Source: Heliomarina sp018223035
Lineage (GTDB): Bacteria > Pseudomonadota > Alphaproteobacteria > Rhodobacterales > Rhodobacteraceae
Assembly: GCA_018223035.1 (NCBI GenBank)
Contig: JAAEZD010000020.1
Span: 1 to 64,000, forward strand
Reading direction: 5' to 3'
DNA length: 64,000 nucleotides
Part shown: in pieces, positions 8,422 through 17,091 of the stretch
How positions within the stretch are numbered: position 1 is the stretch's first letter
Layout: the number at the start of each line of letters is the position of its first letter
Notes under the pieces: model-generated
Databases searched by the model: none
What the model was told of the DNA's origin: nothing
The model's input: only the letters and a program-made list of their open reading frames with translations
Made by a program: the position numbers and the translations under genes

Positions 8422-9861
8422 TCAGTTAACAAGCGTTGCTGCCGCTGCCGCGGCCGCGCCTTCGACGCCGAACATGTTGACCACGCCCAGCAGCATGATG
8501 ACAGCCGAAGCCATGAGGAAGACCCAGAGCACGGGCGAGCGGTTGGTTTCCAGCTCGGACCCTTCTTCGCCGAAGTACATGTAGTAGACGATGCGCAGAT
8601 AGTAGAAAGCACCGATCACGGAGGCGACCACACCGGCCACGGCGAGCCATGCCAGCCCGCCGTCATAAGCGGCCCGCAGAACATAGAACTTGCCGAAGAA
8701 GCCGAGCATCGGCGGCACACCGGCCAGCGAGAAGAGGAGTACCAGCATCGCCAGCGCCCGGCCCGGTTCACGCTTGGAATACAGGTTCAGCGCATTGATA
8801 TCCGTGACCGGCTGCCCGTCGCGTTCCATCGAGAGGATGAAGGCAAATGTACCGACGTTCATGGTGATGTAAATCGCCACGTAGATCAGCATTGCCTGCA
8901 CACCGAACACAGTGCCCGCGGCAAGGCCCATCAGGGCAAATCCCATGTGGGTGATCGAGGAATAGGCCATCAGGCGCTTGATGTCGCGCTGACCGATGGC
9001 GGCAACGCTGCCGAGGAACATCGAGGCGACGGAGAGCAGCGCGATCACCTGTTGCCAGTCGCTGACGGCGGCACCGAAAGCGTCATGCAGAAGCCGGGCG
9101 AAAAGACCCAGCGCCGCCACTTTGGGCGCGGTCGCGAAAAACGCGGTGACCGGGGTCGGCGCGCCTTCGTAAACGTCGGGCGTCCACATGTGGAAGGGCA
9201 CGGCCGAAACCTTGAAGGCCAGACCGGAAATCAGGAAGATCAGGCCAAAGAGCAGACCAACCGAAACCTCGCCATGGATCGCCGTCTGGATGATGCCCGA
9301 GAACAGCGTGGTACCTGCGTAGCCATAGGTCAGCGACGCACCGTAGAGCAGCAGACCGGACGACAGGGCACCCAGCACGAAATACTTGAGGCCTGCCTCG
9401 GTCGACTTGGCGCTGTCGCGCCGCAGCGAGGCTACCACGTAGAGCGCGAGCGATTGCAACTCGAGCCCCATGTAGAGCGACATCAGGTCTCCGGCGGAAA
9501 CCATGACCATCATGCCCACAACTGAAAGTGCAACGAGCAGCGGATATTCGAACCGCAGCAGGCCGCGACGCTTCATGTATTCCTGGCTCATCACCAGAAC
9601 GCAGGCGGCGGACAGCAGGATCGCGATCTTGGCGAAACGCGAGAAACCGTCATCGATGAACATGCCGTTAAAGGCAATCTTGTCGACGCCGCCGGCAGCA
9701 CCGATCCAGATCGCCAGCAGGACCATAAGGATGCCGGTCACCCAGACAAGCACGGGGGCGAGCTTGTCCTTGGAGGTATAGACCGCAGCAACCAGCCCGA
9801 GCATGGCAAAGACAGCCAGAATGATTTCCGGCAGGATGGTGTTCAGATCAGCCTGGATCAT
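8422..9861 (-). CDS. nuoN: NADH-quinone oxidoreductase subunit N
   Basis: 479 residues, an antiporter-like membrane subunit of complex I with about 14 hydrophobic helices. The lysine-containing segment SSITHMGFALMGLAAG and the HMWTPDVYEGAP motif in the proton channel are present. It is one of three Mrp-type proton-translocating subunits. It is the last nuo gene, 13 bases after nuoM. The ending is rich in alanine (EGAAAAAAATLVN). Confidence 0.97.
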   Translation of the reverse strand: MIQADLNTILPEIILAVFAMLGLVAAVYTSKDKLAPVLVWVTGILMVLLAIWIGAAGGVDKIAFNGMFIDDGFSRFAKIAILLSAACVLVMSQEYMKRRGLLRFEYPLLVALSVVGMMVMVSAGDLMSLYMGLELQSLALYVVASLRRDSAKSTEAGLKYFVLGALSSGLLLYGASLTYGYAGTTLFSGIIQTAIHGEVSVGLLFGLIFLISGLAFKVSAVPFHMWTPDVYEGAPTPVTAFFATAPKVAALGLFARLLHDAFGAAVSDWQQVIALLSVASMFLGSVAAIGQRDIKRLMAYSSITHMGFALMGLAAGTVFGVQAMLIYVAIYITMNVGTFAFILSMERDGQPVTDINALNLYSKREPGRALAMLVLLFSLAGVPPMLGFFGKFYVLRAAYDGGLAWLAVAGVVASVIGAFYYLRIVYYMYFGEEGSELETNRSPVLWVFLMASAVIMLLGVVNMFGVEGAAAAAAATLVN

Positions 9862-9874
9862 CTATCCGGCCCCC

Positions 9875-11416
9875 TTAGTTCGATGCGGTCTGCGTCGCGG
9901 CCTGAGCCGCGGCAACCGCGTTGTCATAGCTATCGACCAGCGCCGCCGTACTCGGGCTGATGATATCGGTGATAAGCGACGGGTAGACGCCGAGAAGCAG
10001 CGTCATCACGATCAGCGGCGCAAAGATGAACCGTTCACGCGAATTCATGTCGGAGATCGTCTTGAGGCTTTCCTTGATGAGATCGCCAAAGACGACCCGG
10101 CGATAAAGCCAGAGCGCATAGGCCGCCGAAAAGATCACACCAGTCGTTGCTACGGCCGCCACCCAGGTGTTGACCTGGAACGTGCCCATCAGCGTCAGGA
10201 ATTCACCGATGAAGCCCGAGGTGCCCGGAAGGCCGACGTTCGCCATGGTAAAGAGCATGAAGACCAGCGCGTAGGCAGGCATCCGGTTCACCAGACCACC
10301 ATAGGCGTCGATGTCGCGGGTGTGCATCCGGTCATAGATCACGCCGACGCAGAGGAAGAGCGCGGCCGAGATGAACCCGTGCGAGAGCATCTGGAAGATC
10401 GCACCATCAACACCCTGCTGGTTGGCCGCGAAGATGCCCATGGTCACGAAACCCATGTGCGCGACCGAGGAATAGGCGATCAGCTTTTTCATATCCTCCT
10501 GCACCAGCGCGACAAGCGAGGTGTAGACAATCGCGATGGCCGACATCCAGAGCACCAGCGGCGAAAGGATTTCCGACCCGACCGGGAACATGGGCAACGA
10601 GAAGCGCAGGAAGCCGTAGCCGCCCATCTTGAGCAGGATCGCCGCAAGAACCACAGAACCTGCAGTCGGCGCCTGAACGTGCGCGTCCGGAAGCCAGGTG
10701 TGGACCGGCCACATCGGCATCTTCACCGCGAAGGAGGCGAAGAAAGCGAGGAACAGAAGCGTCTGCAGGCCGCCGACGATCTGGAAGCCCATCAGGCTGA
10801 AGGTTTCGCTGGCAAATTCATGGGTCAGCAGAACTTCGATATCCGTGGTGCCCGCATCCGAGAACATTGCAACCATCGCGACCAGCATCAGCACCGAGCC
10901 AAGGAAGGTGTAGAGGAAGAACTTGAAGCTCGCGTAGATGCGGTTCGCCCCGCCCCAGATGCCGATGATGAGGAACATCGGGATAAGACCGGCTTCGAAG
11001 AACAGGTAGAACAGCACGAGGTCCAGCGCCATGAACACGCCGAGCATCAGCGTTTCCAAGAGCAGGAAGGCGATCATGTATTCCTTGACGCGGGTCTTTA
11101 CATCCCAGCTCGCCAGAATGGTGAGCGGCATGACAAAGGTGGTCAGCATCACGAAAAGAACCGAGATCCCGTCGACGCCCATCTTGTATTGCAGGCCGAG
11201 CAGCCAGTCGCTTTGCTCGACGAACTGGAAGCCGGGATCAGCGGGATCGAATTCAAAATAGATGCCGAGCGAGATCAGGAAGGTGATCGTCGTTGCAAAA
11301 AGCGCCACCCACTTGGCATTGCGATGCGCCGCGTCGTCTTCTCCGCGCAGGAAGATCGCAAGGATCAGGGCCGCGAGCGCAGGGATGAAGGTGACAATGG
11401 AAAGAAGGTTGTCCAT
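9875..11416 (-). CDS. nuoM: NADH-quinone oxidoreductase subunit M
   Basis: 513 residues, membrane antiporter-like subunit. Conserved features include FFEAGLIPMFLIIGIWGG (the glutamate on helix 5), HTWLPDAHVQAPTAGSV and IAYSSVAHMGFVTMG. It pumps protons across the cytoplasmic membrane together with NuoL and NuoN. Its start overlaps the nuoL stop by one base, which suggests translational coupling. Confidence 0.97.
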   Translation of the reverse strand: MDNLLSIVTFIPALAALILAIFLRGEDDAAHRNAKWVALFATTITFLISLGIYFEFDPADPGFQFVEQSDWLLGLQYKMGVDGISVLFVMLTTFVMPLTILASWDVKTRVKEYMIAFLLLETLMLGVFMALDLVLFYLFFEAGLIPMFLIIGIWGGANRIYASFKFFLYTFLGSVLMLVAMVAMFSDAGTTDIEVLLTHEFASETFSLMGFQIVGGLQTLLFLAFFASFAVKMPMWPVHTWLPDAHVQAPTAGSVVLAAILLKMGGYGFLRFSLPMFPVGSEILSPLVLWMSAIAIVYTSLVALVQEDMKKLIAYSSVAHMGFVTMGIFAANQQGVDGAIFQMLSHGFISAALFLCVGVIYDRMHTRDIDAYGGLVNRMPAYALVFMLFTMANVGLPGTSGFIGEFLTLMGTFQVNTWVAAVATTGVIFSAAYALWLYRRVVFGDLIKESLKTISDMNSRERFIFAPLIVMTLLLGVYPSLITDIISPSTAALVDSYDNAVAAAQAATQTASN

Positions 11417-13560
11417 CAGTTGCCTCCTCCGATCGACATCCAGGTGACAAGCGCGGCTATGCCGAGCACCATCCAGAAGGCATAAGTAAAGATATAGCCG
11501 GTCTGTGCGCGGCCCGCGAGCCGGGTGAAGAACGGTACGACATTGAGCGCGACGCCATTCAGGAAGCCGTCGATGATGCTGCCATCACCGCGTTTCCAGA
11601 AGACCTTGCCGAGCCCCACGACAGGGCGCACGAAAACCGCGTCATAGATTTCATCGAAGTACCACTTGTTCTTGAGGAACAGGTACAGCGGACGCTGGTT
11701 TTCGGCCAGACGACGGGGCAGTTCCGGGTTCACGATGTAGAACAGGTAGGCAACCGCAAGACCAAGCAGCATCGCGATAAAGGGGGAAACCTTGACCCAG
11801 ATCGGCGCGGCATGGGCATTATCCAGAACGTGGTTGTCCGGACCAAAGTAGAGCGCACCGTCACCGGGCTCGCCGCCAAGCTGGGCGTGATGCTCGCCCG
11901 CCTCGCCGTGATCGTCGGTCGCGGCATCCGCGAGTGCGGTATCTTCGCCTTGAACCTCTTCAGTCGCTTCCTCGCCGTGACCCGCTTCGTCGGTCACCGC
12001 ATGGTCATCGCCGTGGGCCGCAGCCTCGGCCGCCATCGGGATTCCGTAGAATTTACCGATCTGATCGGCGTGGCCGAAGAAGTTGGAATACCACAGCATC
12101 CCCGAGAAGATCGCGCCAAGCGACAGGACACCGAGCGGTATCAGCATGACCATTGGGCTTTCATGCGCGTGATCATGGGTATGCTTGTCGCCGCGCGGGG
12201 TGCCGTAGAAGGTCAGGAAGATAAGGCGCCACGAATAGAAGGACGTGAAACAGGCAGCAACGACCAGCAGCCAGAAGCCATAGTCGGATCCACCGGCAAA
12301 GGCGCTCTCAATAATCGCATCCTTGGAAAGGAAACCGGCAAAGCCGATATGGGTCAGCGGGATGCCGACACCGGTGATCGCCAGCGTGCCGATCATCATC
12401 GCCCAGAAAGTATAGGGGATCTTTTTGCGCAGACCGCCATAGTTGGTCATGTCCTGCTCGTGGTGCATCGCGTGGATGACCGAGCCTGCCCCGAGGAACA
12501 GGAGCGCCTTGAAGAAGGCGTGGGTCAGCAGGTGGAACATGGCCGCCGAGTACATGCCGACACCGGCAGCGACGAACATGTAGCCAAGCTGCGAACAGGT
12601 CGAATAGGCAATCACGCGCTTGATGTCGGTCTGCACGAGGCCAACCGTTGCGGCAAAGAATGCCGTGGTCGCGCCAAGCACGGTGATGAAGGCGGTCGCT
12701 TCGGGTGCGAATTCCATGATCGGCGACATACGGCAGACGAGGAACACGCCCGCGGTCACCATCGTTGCGGCGTGGATCAGGGCCGACACCGGCGTCGGGC
12801 CTTCCATCGCGTCGGGGAGCCACGTGTGCAGCAGGAGCTGCGCGGATTTACCCATCGCGCCAATGAACAGCAGGAAGGCCACGAGGTTCGCCGCGTTCCA
12901 TTCGGTCCACAGGAAGGAGACCTGCGTTTCGGCGAGCGTCGAGGCTTCGCCAAAGATCACGTCGAAATCGATGCTGTCGGTCAGGAAGAACAGCGCGAAG
13001 ATACCCAGCGAAAAGCCAAAGTCACCGACACGGTTGACCACGAAAGCCTTGATCGCGGCCGCGTTGGCCGAGGGCTTGCGATAGTAGAAACCGATCAGCA
13101 GGTAGGAGGCCACCCCCACGCCTTCCCACCCAAAGAACATCTGGACGAGGTTGTTGGAGGTGACCAGCGCCAGCATCGCGAAGGTGAAGAACGACAGGTA
13201 GGCAAAGAAACGCGGCTTGTAGACCTCTCCCTCTTTCCACTGGGGGTCGTGATCCATGTAGCCAAAGCTGTAGAGGTGCACGAGGCTGGAAACCGTGGTG
13301 ATCACGATCAGCATGATGGCGGTAAGGCGGTCGAGCCGGATGGCCCATTCCGTCGCCAGCGTGCCGGATTCGATAAAACGCAGCACGGTGATGTGCTCGG
13401 TCACGCCGTCGAAGGTGAAGAACACGATCCAAGAGAGTAGCGCCGCCAGGAAGAGCAGCCCGGTGGCAACCCATTGCGCTGCGGTTTCGCCGATGAATTT
13501 CCAGCCAAAGCCGCAGATCAGTGCGCCAACAAGCGGGGCGAAGAGGATGATGGTTTCCAT
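11416..13560 (-). CDS. nuoL: NADH-quinone oxidoreductase subunit L
   Basis: 714 residues, longer than E. coli NuoL (613). The core matches (FFGWEGVGVASYLLIGFYY, HTWLPDAMEGPTPVSALIHAATMVTAG, AYSTCSQLGYMFVA). The C-terminal amphipathic lateral helix that clamps the membrane arm follows. The extra length includes an extramembrane insertion at about residues 510-560 very rich in His, Asp and Glu. It is 6 bases after nuoK. Confidence 0.97.
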   Translation of the reverse strand: METIILFAPLVGALICGFGWKFIGETAAQWVATGLLFLAALLSWIVFFTFDGVTEHITVLRFIESGTLATEWAIRLDRLTAIMLIVITTVSSLVHLYSFGYMDHDPQWKEGEVYKPRFFAYLSFFTFAMLALVTSNNLVQMFFGWEGVGVASYLLIGFYYRKPSANAAAIKAFVVNRVGDFGFSLGIFALFFLTDSIDFDVIFGEASTLAETQVSFLWTEWNAANLVAFLLFIGAMGKSAQLLLHTWLPDAMEGPTPVSALIHAATMVTAGVFLVCRMSPIMEFAPEATAFITVLGATTAFFAATVGLVQTDIKRVIAYSTCSQLGYMFVAAGVGMYSAAMFHLLTHAFFKALLFLGAGSVIHAMHHEQDMTNYGGLRKKIPYTFWAMMIGTLAITGVGIPLTHIGFAGFLSKDAIIESAFAGGSDYGFWLLVVAACFTSFYSWRLIFLTFYGTPRGDKHTHDHAHESPMVMLIPLGVLSLGAIFSGMLWYSNFFGHADQIGKFYGIPMAAEAAAHGDDHAVTDEAGHGEEATEEVQGEDTALADAATDDHGEAGEHHAQLGGEPGDGALYFGPDNHVLDNAHAAPIWVKVSPFIAMLLGLAVAYLFYIVNPELPRRLAENQRPLYLFLKNKWYFDEIYDAVFVRPVVGLGKVFWKRGDGSIIDGFLNGVALNVVPFFTRLAGRAQTGYIFTYAFWMVLGIAALVTWMSIGGGN

Positions 13561-13566
13561 GTGACG

Positions 13567-13872
13567 TTAGCCCTTCATCACGTTGACGTCTTCGACGGCG
13601 ATGGTGCCGCGGTTTCTGAAGAAACAGACAAGGATGGCAAGGCCGATCGCAGCCTCGGCGGCGGCGACAGTCAGCACGAAGAGCGTGAACACCTGCCCGA
13701 CAAGATCCCCGAGGAAAGAGGAGAAGGCCACAAAGTTGATGTTCACCGAAAGCAGGATCAGTTCGATGCTCATCAACAGGATGATGACGTTCTTGCGGTT
13801 CAGGAACAGCCCGAAGATGCCGATGACGAACAGCGTCGCCGCGACGGTGAGATAATGTTCAAGTCCGATCAT
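13567..13872 (-). CDS. nuoK: NADH-quinone oxidoreductase subunit K
   Basis: 101 residues, the usual length, with three membrane helices. The two conserved glutamates of the E-channel are in MSIELILLSVN and AAAEAAIGLAI. It links the quinone site to the antiporter subunits. A 108-base structured gap lies upstream (see 13901-13973). Confidence 0.97.
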   Translation of the reverse strand: MIGLEHYLTVAATLFVIGIFGLFLNRKNVIILLMSIELILLSVNINFVAFSSFLGDLVGQVFTLFVLTVAAAEAAIGLAILVCFFRNRGTIAVEDVNVMKG

Positions 13873-13900
13873 GTCGTCCCTCGGTTTCTTTTCCGTGTCG

Positions 13901-13973
13901 GCCTTTCCGGCCCTTGTCTTGTTTCGCCCCCGACAATGTCGGGATGTTTCGGCCCATCCCGGGGCCGGGATGT
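13901..13973 (-). promoter_or_regulatory. Cluster of alternative hairpins upstream of nuoK
   Basis: Three hairpins lie in the only sizeable gap of the nuoI-N segment: GGCC-TTTCC-GGCC (13901-13913), CCCGAC-AAT-GTCGGG (13930-13944) and CATCCCG-GGGC-CGGGATG (13956-13973). The segment CGGGATG at 13941-13947 is also perfectly complementary to CATCCCG at 13956-13962, so the second and third hairpins compete with a middle one. This could be an attenuator-like, processing or mRNA-stability element. No T-run is present, so it is not a simple terminator. Confidence 0.5.
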
Positions 13974-13979
13974 CTGCCG

Positions 13980-14162
13980 CTAGGTCAGCGGCGGCACCCC
14001 GATGTGCCTGCCCTTGTCGGGCGCGACCGCGCCGGAGAGCCGCGCGCGGCGGCGTTTCCAGACCCGGAAGGCCGAGTAGCTAAGCGCCGCCTTGGCGGCC
14101 CAGAGCCCGGCAAAGCCCGCGACCCCGACCGAAGCCAGGTGATCGTGGACAATCTGGATCAA
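13980..14162 (-). CDS. Small hypothetical protein between nuoJ and nuoK
   Basis: 60 residues, with a weakly hydrophobic segment at about 10-32 (GVAGFAGLWAAKAALSYSAF) followed by a basic stretch KRRRAR. It starts with TTG, whose last bases overlap the TGA stop of nuoJ (TTGA), a pattern that fits translational coupling. I do not recognise a family. Unassigned reading frames within the nuo operon are known from Rhodobacter relatives. The frame could be spurious, but its position and overlap favour a real gene. Confidence 0.45.
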   Translation of the reverse strand: MIQIVHDHLASVGVAGFAGLWAAKAALSYSAFRVWKRRRARLSGAVAPDKGRHIGVPPLT

Positions 14163-14761
14163 AGCCCCTGCCCCGGTTTGACGTCGCGAAGTTCCATCGC
14201 CTTGGCCGGATCGCGATACATCTGGGCCAGCACGTTCTGACGCTTGACGTCTTGACGGTGGCGCAGGGTCAGAACGATTGCCCCGATCATCGCGACCAGC
14301 AGGATGAGACCCGCAAGCTGGAACAGCAGGAAGTACTGGTCATAGAGGATCAAGCCAAGCGCCTGCGTATTGTGTTTGTCGACGGGCATCACCTGCGTGC
14401 GCATCGTTTCGGCGGCGGCATTGGATTCCCACGCACCAAAGGCCATAACGAACTGCATCAGGATGATGAGGCCAATCAGCAGGGCCAGCGGCATGTATTT
14501 CGCCATCTCGGCCTTGAGCTCGGCGAAATCCACATCAAGCATCATGACAACGAAAAGGAAGAGCACGGCGACCGCGCCCACATAGACGATCACCAGCAGC
14601 ATCGCGACGAATTCCGCGCCGAGCAGCACGAAGAGCCCCGCCGAAGACAGAAATGCAAGGATCAGCCAGAGCACCGAATGCACCGGCTGGCGCGCGGTTA
14701 CGGTGAAAAAGCCGCCGATGATGGCGCTAATCGAAAACAGGTAAAAGGCAAATACGCTCAT
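14159..14761 (-). CDS. nuoJ: NADH-quinone oxidoreductase subunit J
   Basis: 200 residues, five membrane helices. The conserved helix 3 region (LLVIVYVGAVAVLFLFVVMMLD) whose pi-bulge is central to energy coupling is clear. I choose ATG 14761 because translation there begins MSVFAFYLFS and its ATGA overlaps the stop of the preceding gene; a longer open frame reaching 15055 runs through that gene in another frame and is not coding there. Confidence 0.96.
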   Translation of the reverse strand: MSVFAFYLFSISAIIGGFFTVTARQPVHSVLWLILAFLSSAGLFVLLGAEFVAMLLVIVYVGAVAVLFLFVVMMLDVDFAELKAEMAKYMPLALLIGLIILMQFVMAFGAWESNAAAETMRTQVMPVDKHNTQALGLILYDQYFLLFQLAGLILLVAMIGAIVLTLRHRQDVKRQNVLAQMYRDPAKAMELRDVKPGQGL

Positions 14762-15165
14762 GTTTCGGGTTCCTCGTTTTCGCCCATAGTCTCTTGCGCA
14801 AGATCGAGCGCGCGGGTCATCGCGGGTATGCCCGCAAAAACCGACATCTGACCGATCGTCTCGACGATTTCCTGCTTGCGCGCTCCGGCTTCGATCAGGT
14901 GACGCACGGTCTGGCGCACGGCTGTGTCTGCCTGCGCCCCTTGCATAGTCAGCCCGGCCAGCGTCAGCAGAAGCCGCGTCTTGGCATCCAGCCCGTCCTT
15001 GTTCACCGTGTTGCCGAACCAGAATTCCATCGCTTCCTTGGGCATGGTCGGCCACAGCGCCTCGAACCCCTTGGGCGAGAAGGTCTCAAGCGCGGGATTG
15101 AGCGCCCGCGCCATTTCCTGCGCCTGCGTCATCATCGCTTCAAAGGGGTTGCGGGCGTCGCTCAT
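14758..15165 (-). CDS. Carboxymuconolactone decarboxylase/AhpD-like protein within the nuo operon
   Basis: 135 residues of the all-helical CMD/AhpD fold (DAKTRLLLTLAGLTMQGAQADTAVRQTVRHLIEAGARKQEIVETIGQ is the family core). The AhpD-type CxxC redox pair is absent, so peroxidase-linked activity is unlikely; the real substrate is unknown. It is sandwiched between nuoI and nuoJ with 4-base ATGA overlaps at both ends, so it is co-translated with complex I subunits. A role in complex I assembly or protection is inference from position only. Confidence 0.85.
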   Translation of the reverse strand: MSDARNPFEAMMTQAQEMARALNPALETFSPKGFEALWPTMPKEAMEFWFGNTVNKDGLDAKTRLLLTLAGLTMQGAQADTAVRQTVRHLIEAGARKQEIVETIGQMSVFAGIPAMTRALDLAQETMGENEEPET

Positions 15166-15656
15166 CGGTAGGGCGCATCCAGTTCTAGGTTGCGGGCAAT
15201 TTCAGCTTCCCAGCGTTCACCGTTCTCAAGCAGTTTGGCCTTGTCATAGAACAGCTCTTCGCGGGTCTCGGTCGCGAATTCGAAATTCGGACCTTCGACG
15301 ATGGCATCCACCGGGCAGGCTTCCTGACAAAAACCGCAGTAGATGCATTTTGTCATGTCGATGTCGTAGCGCGTTGTCCGGCGCGAGCCATCGACGCGTG
15401 GTTCGGCATCGATGGTGATGGCCTGAGCCGGACAGATCGCTTCGCAGAGTTTGCAGGCGATGCAGCGTTCTTCCCCGTTGGGATAGCGGCGCAGTGCGTG
15501 TTCGCCGCGGAAACGGGGCGACAGCGGCCCCTTTTCATGCGGGTAGTTAATCGTCGATTTAGGGGCCACGAAGTATTTCATGCCGATCCAGAGACCTTTG
15601 ACGAAGTCGCTGAGCAAGAAATACTTGGCGGCGCGGGTATAGTCGATTTGGGTCAT
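15162..15656 (-). CDS. nuoI: NADH-quinone oxidoreductase subunit I
   Basis: 164 residues. Two 4Fe-4S ferredoxin motifs are intact: CIACKLCEAICPAQAI and CIYCGFCQEACPVDAI, which bind clusters N6a and N6b on the electron path to quinone. An N-terminal amphipathic segment contacts the membrane arm. It starts one base after the nuoH stop. Confidence 0.97.
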   Translation of the reverse strand: MTQIDYTRAAKYFLLSDFVKGLWIGMKYFVAPKSTINYPHEKGPLSPRFRGEHALRRYPNGEERCIACKLCEAICPAQAITIDAEPRVDGSRRTTRYDIDMTKCIYCGFCQEACPVDAIVEGPNFEFATETREELFYDKAKLLENGERWEAEIARNLELDAPYR

Positions 15657-15657
15657 A

Positions 15658-16698
15658 TCAGCTCCCAGTGCTCCAGCGCGCGAAGGCGCCCCAGAACCAG
15701 TCGAATTTTGCGGCGAAGGCCACGAAGACCACCCAGACGAGGCTGAACGGGAGGAAGACCTTCCAGCCCAGACGCATCAGCTGGTCATAGCGATAGCGCG
15801 GCGTGATCGCCTTGATCATCGAGAAGAAGAAGAACACCAGGCCGATCTTGGCGATCATCCAGAAGATGCCGTCAGGAAGGCCGGGGATCGGCGACAGCCA
15901 GCCGCCAAGGAACAAGAGCGAGATCAGCGCGCACATCAGCACGACGGCAACCAGTTCCCCGATCATGAAGAGAAGGAAGGGGGTCGAGGAGTATTCCACC
16001 TGATACCCGGCGACGAGTTCCGATTCCGCTTCGGGAAGATCGAACGGCGGGCGGTTGGTTTCGGCCAGCGCCGAGATGAAGAAGAGGATCATCATCGGGA
16101 AATGCGGCAGCCAGTACCAGTTGAGCAGACCGAGGTTGCCGTCCTGCGCGTTGACGATGCCGCTGAAGTTCATCGAACCGGTCGAGATAATTACGCCGAT
16201 GATGATCAGGCCCAGCGAGACCTCGTAAGAGATCATCTGCGCGGCAGACCGGAGCGAGCCGAGGAACGGGTATTTGGAGTTCGACGCCCAGCCGCCCATG
16301 ATGACGCCGTATACTTCGAGCGACGACACGGCGAAGACGAAAAGGATCGCCACGTTGATGTCCGACAGCACCCAGCCATCGTTGAACGGGATCACCGCCC
16401 AGGCAACGAGCGCCATGACAAGGCTGATCATCGGCGCAAGGAAGAACACCGCGCGGTCAGCACCGGCGGGCACCACGATTTCCTTGAGGATGTATTTACC
16501 GAAATCCGCAAAGCTTTGCAGCAGGCCGTAGAATCCGACCACGTTGGGGCCACGGCGCATCTGAACGGCAGCCCAGATCTTGCGGTCGGCATACATCAGA
16601 AAGGCCAGCGCCACCAAGAGCGGGACGACGATCAGAAGGATCTGGCCCAGTATCAGCAGCGCGATTCCCGTGCCCGTTGTCGTAAAGAATTCAGCCAT
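15658..16698 (-). CDS. nuoH: NADH-quinone oxidoreductase subunit H
   Basis: 346 residues with eight or more membrane helices. The quinone-chamber loops are conserved (QMRRGPNVVGFYGLLQSFADFGK, EVSLGLIIIGV, ALAETNRPPFDLPEAESELVAGYQVEYS). This subunit forms the quinone entry site and the start of the proton path. The start is 6 bases after the upstream lipoprotein gene. Confidence 0.97.
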   Translation of the reverse strand: MAEFFTTTGTGIALLILGQILLIVVPLLVALAFLMYADRKIWAAVQMRRGPNVVGFYGLLQSFADFGKYILKEIVVPAGADRAVFFLAPMISLVMALVAWAVIPFNDGWVLSDINVAILFVFAVSSLEVYGVIMGGWASNSKYPFLGSLRSAAQMISYEVSLGLIIIGVIISTGSMNFSGIVNAQDGNLGLLNWYWLPHFPMMILFFISALAETNRPPFDLPEAESELVAGYQVEYSSTPFLLFMIGELVAVVLMCALISLLFLGGWLSPIPGLPDGIFWMIAKIGLVFFFFSMIKAITPRYRYDQLMRLGWKVFLPFSLVWVVFVAFAAKFDWFWGAFARWSTGS

Positions 16699-16704
16699 AA
16701 GTCC

Positions 16705-17091
16705 TCACACCGTCGGTATCCCGTTTTCCGCACAGTTTTCGACCACGACTTCGGCGTCGATGGTTTCCAGTCCGCGCGGCAGCGATGGCGAGATGGTGTA
16801 AACAGCATCCGCCGCCCACACGCCACCCTTTTCCTGTACTTTTGTGCGCAAATGACGCGCAAATCCGTATCCACGGATCAGCGCATATTGCGCGGCGGCG
16901 CATTCCGCATACCCCGCCACATCATTGTCGTTCCGGGCGCCTTTCATCACGACGCCAAACTGCACCAGATCACCATCCAGAAGCCGCGTGTCGACACCAC
17001 CATAGACGGGCCGGTAGGCAGATCCGCCCGAGGTCGCCCCCGCATCACAGCCAGTCAGGACCAGCGCCGATATGATCGCGGTGCGAATCAT
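16705..17091 (-). CDS. Small predicted lipoprotein between nuoG and nuoH
   Basis: 128 residues. A short signal peptide ends in a lipobox-like LTGC with Cys at residue 15, so the mature protein should be lipid-anchored and periplasmic. The body has no repeats or motifs I can place; it includes two further cysteines that could form a disulfide (AECAAAQY, VVENCAEN). It overlaps nuoG by 4 bases and nuoH follows after 6, so it is made with complex I. Its function is unknown. Confidence 0.75.
   Translation of the reverse strand: MIRTAIISALVLTGCDAGATSGGSAYRPVYGGVDTRLLDGDLVQFGVVMKGARNDNDVAGYAECAAAQYALIRGYGFARHLRTKVQEKGGVWAADAVYTISPSLPRGLETIDAEVVVENCAENGIPTV

Noticed and set aside
8224..13440. Long plus-strand open frames opposite nuoN, nuoM and nuoL (up to 560 codons)
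   Set aside because: Their His/Arg/Asp/Glu-rich translations are the usual mirror of hydrophobic membrane genes in GC-rich DNA; the nuo genes are certain.
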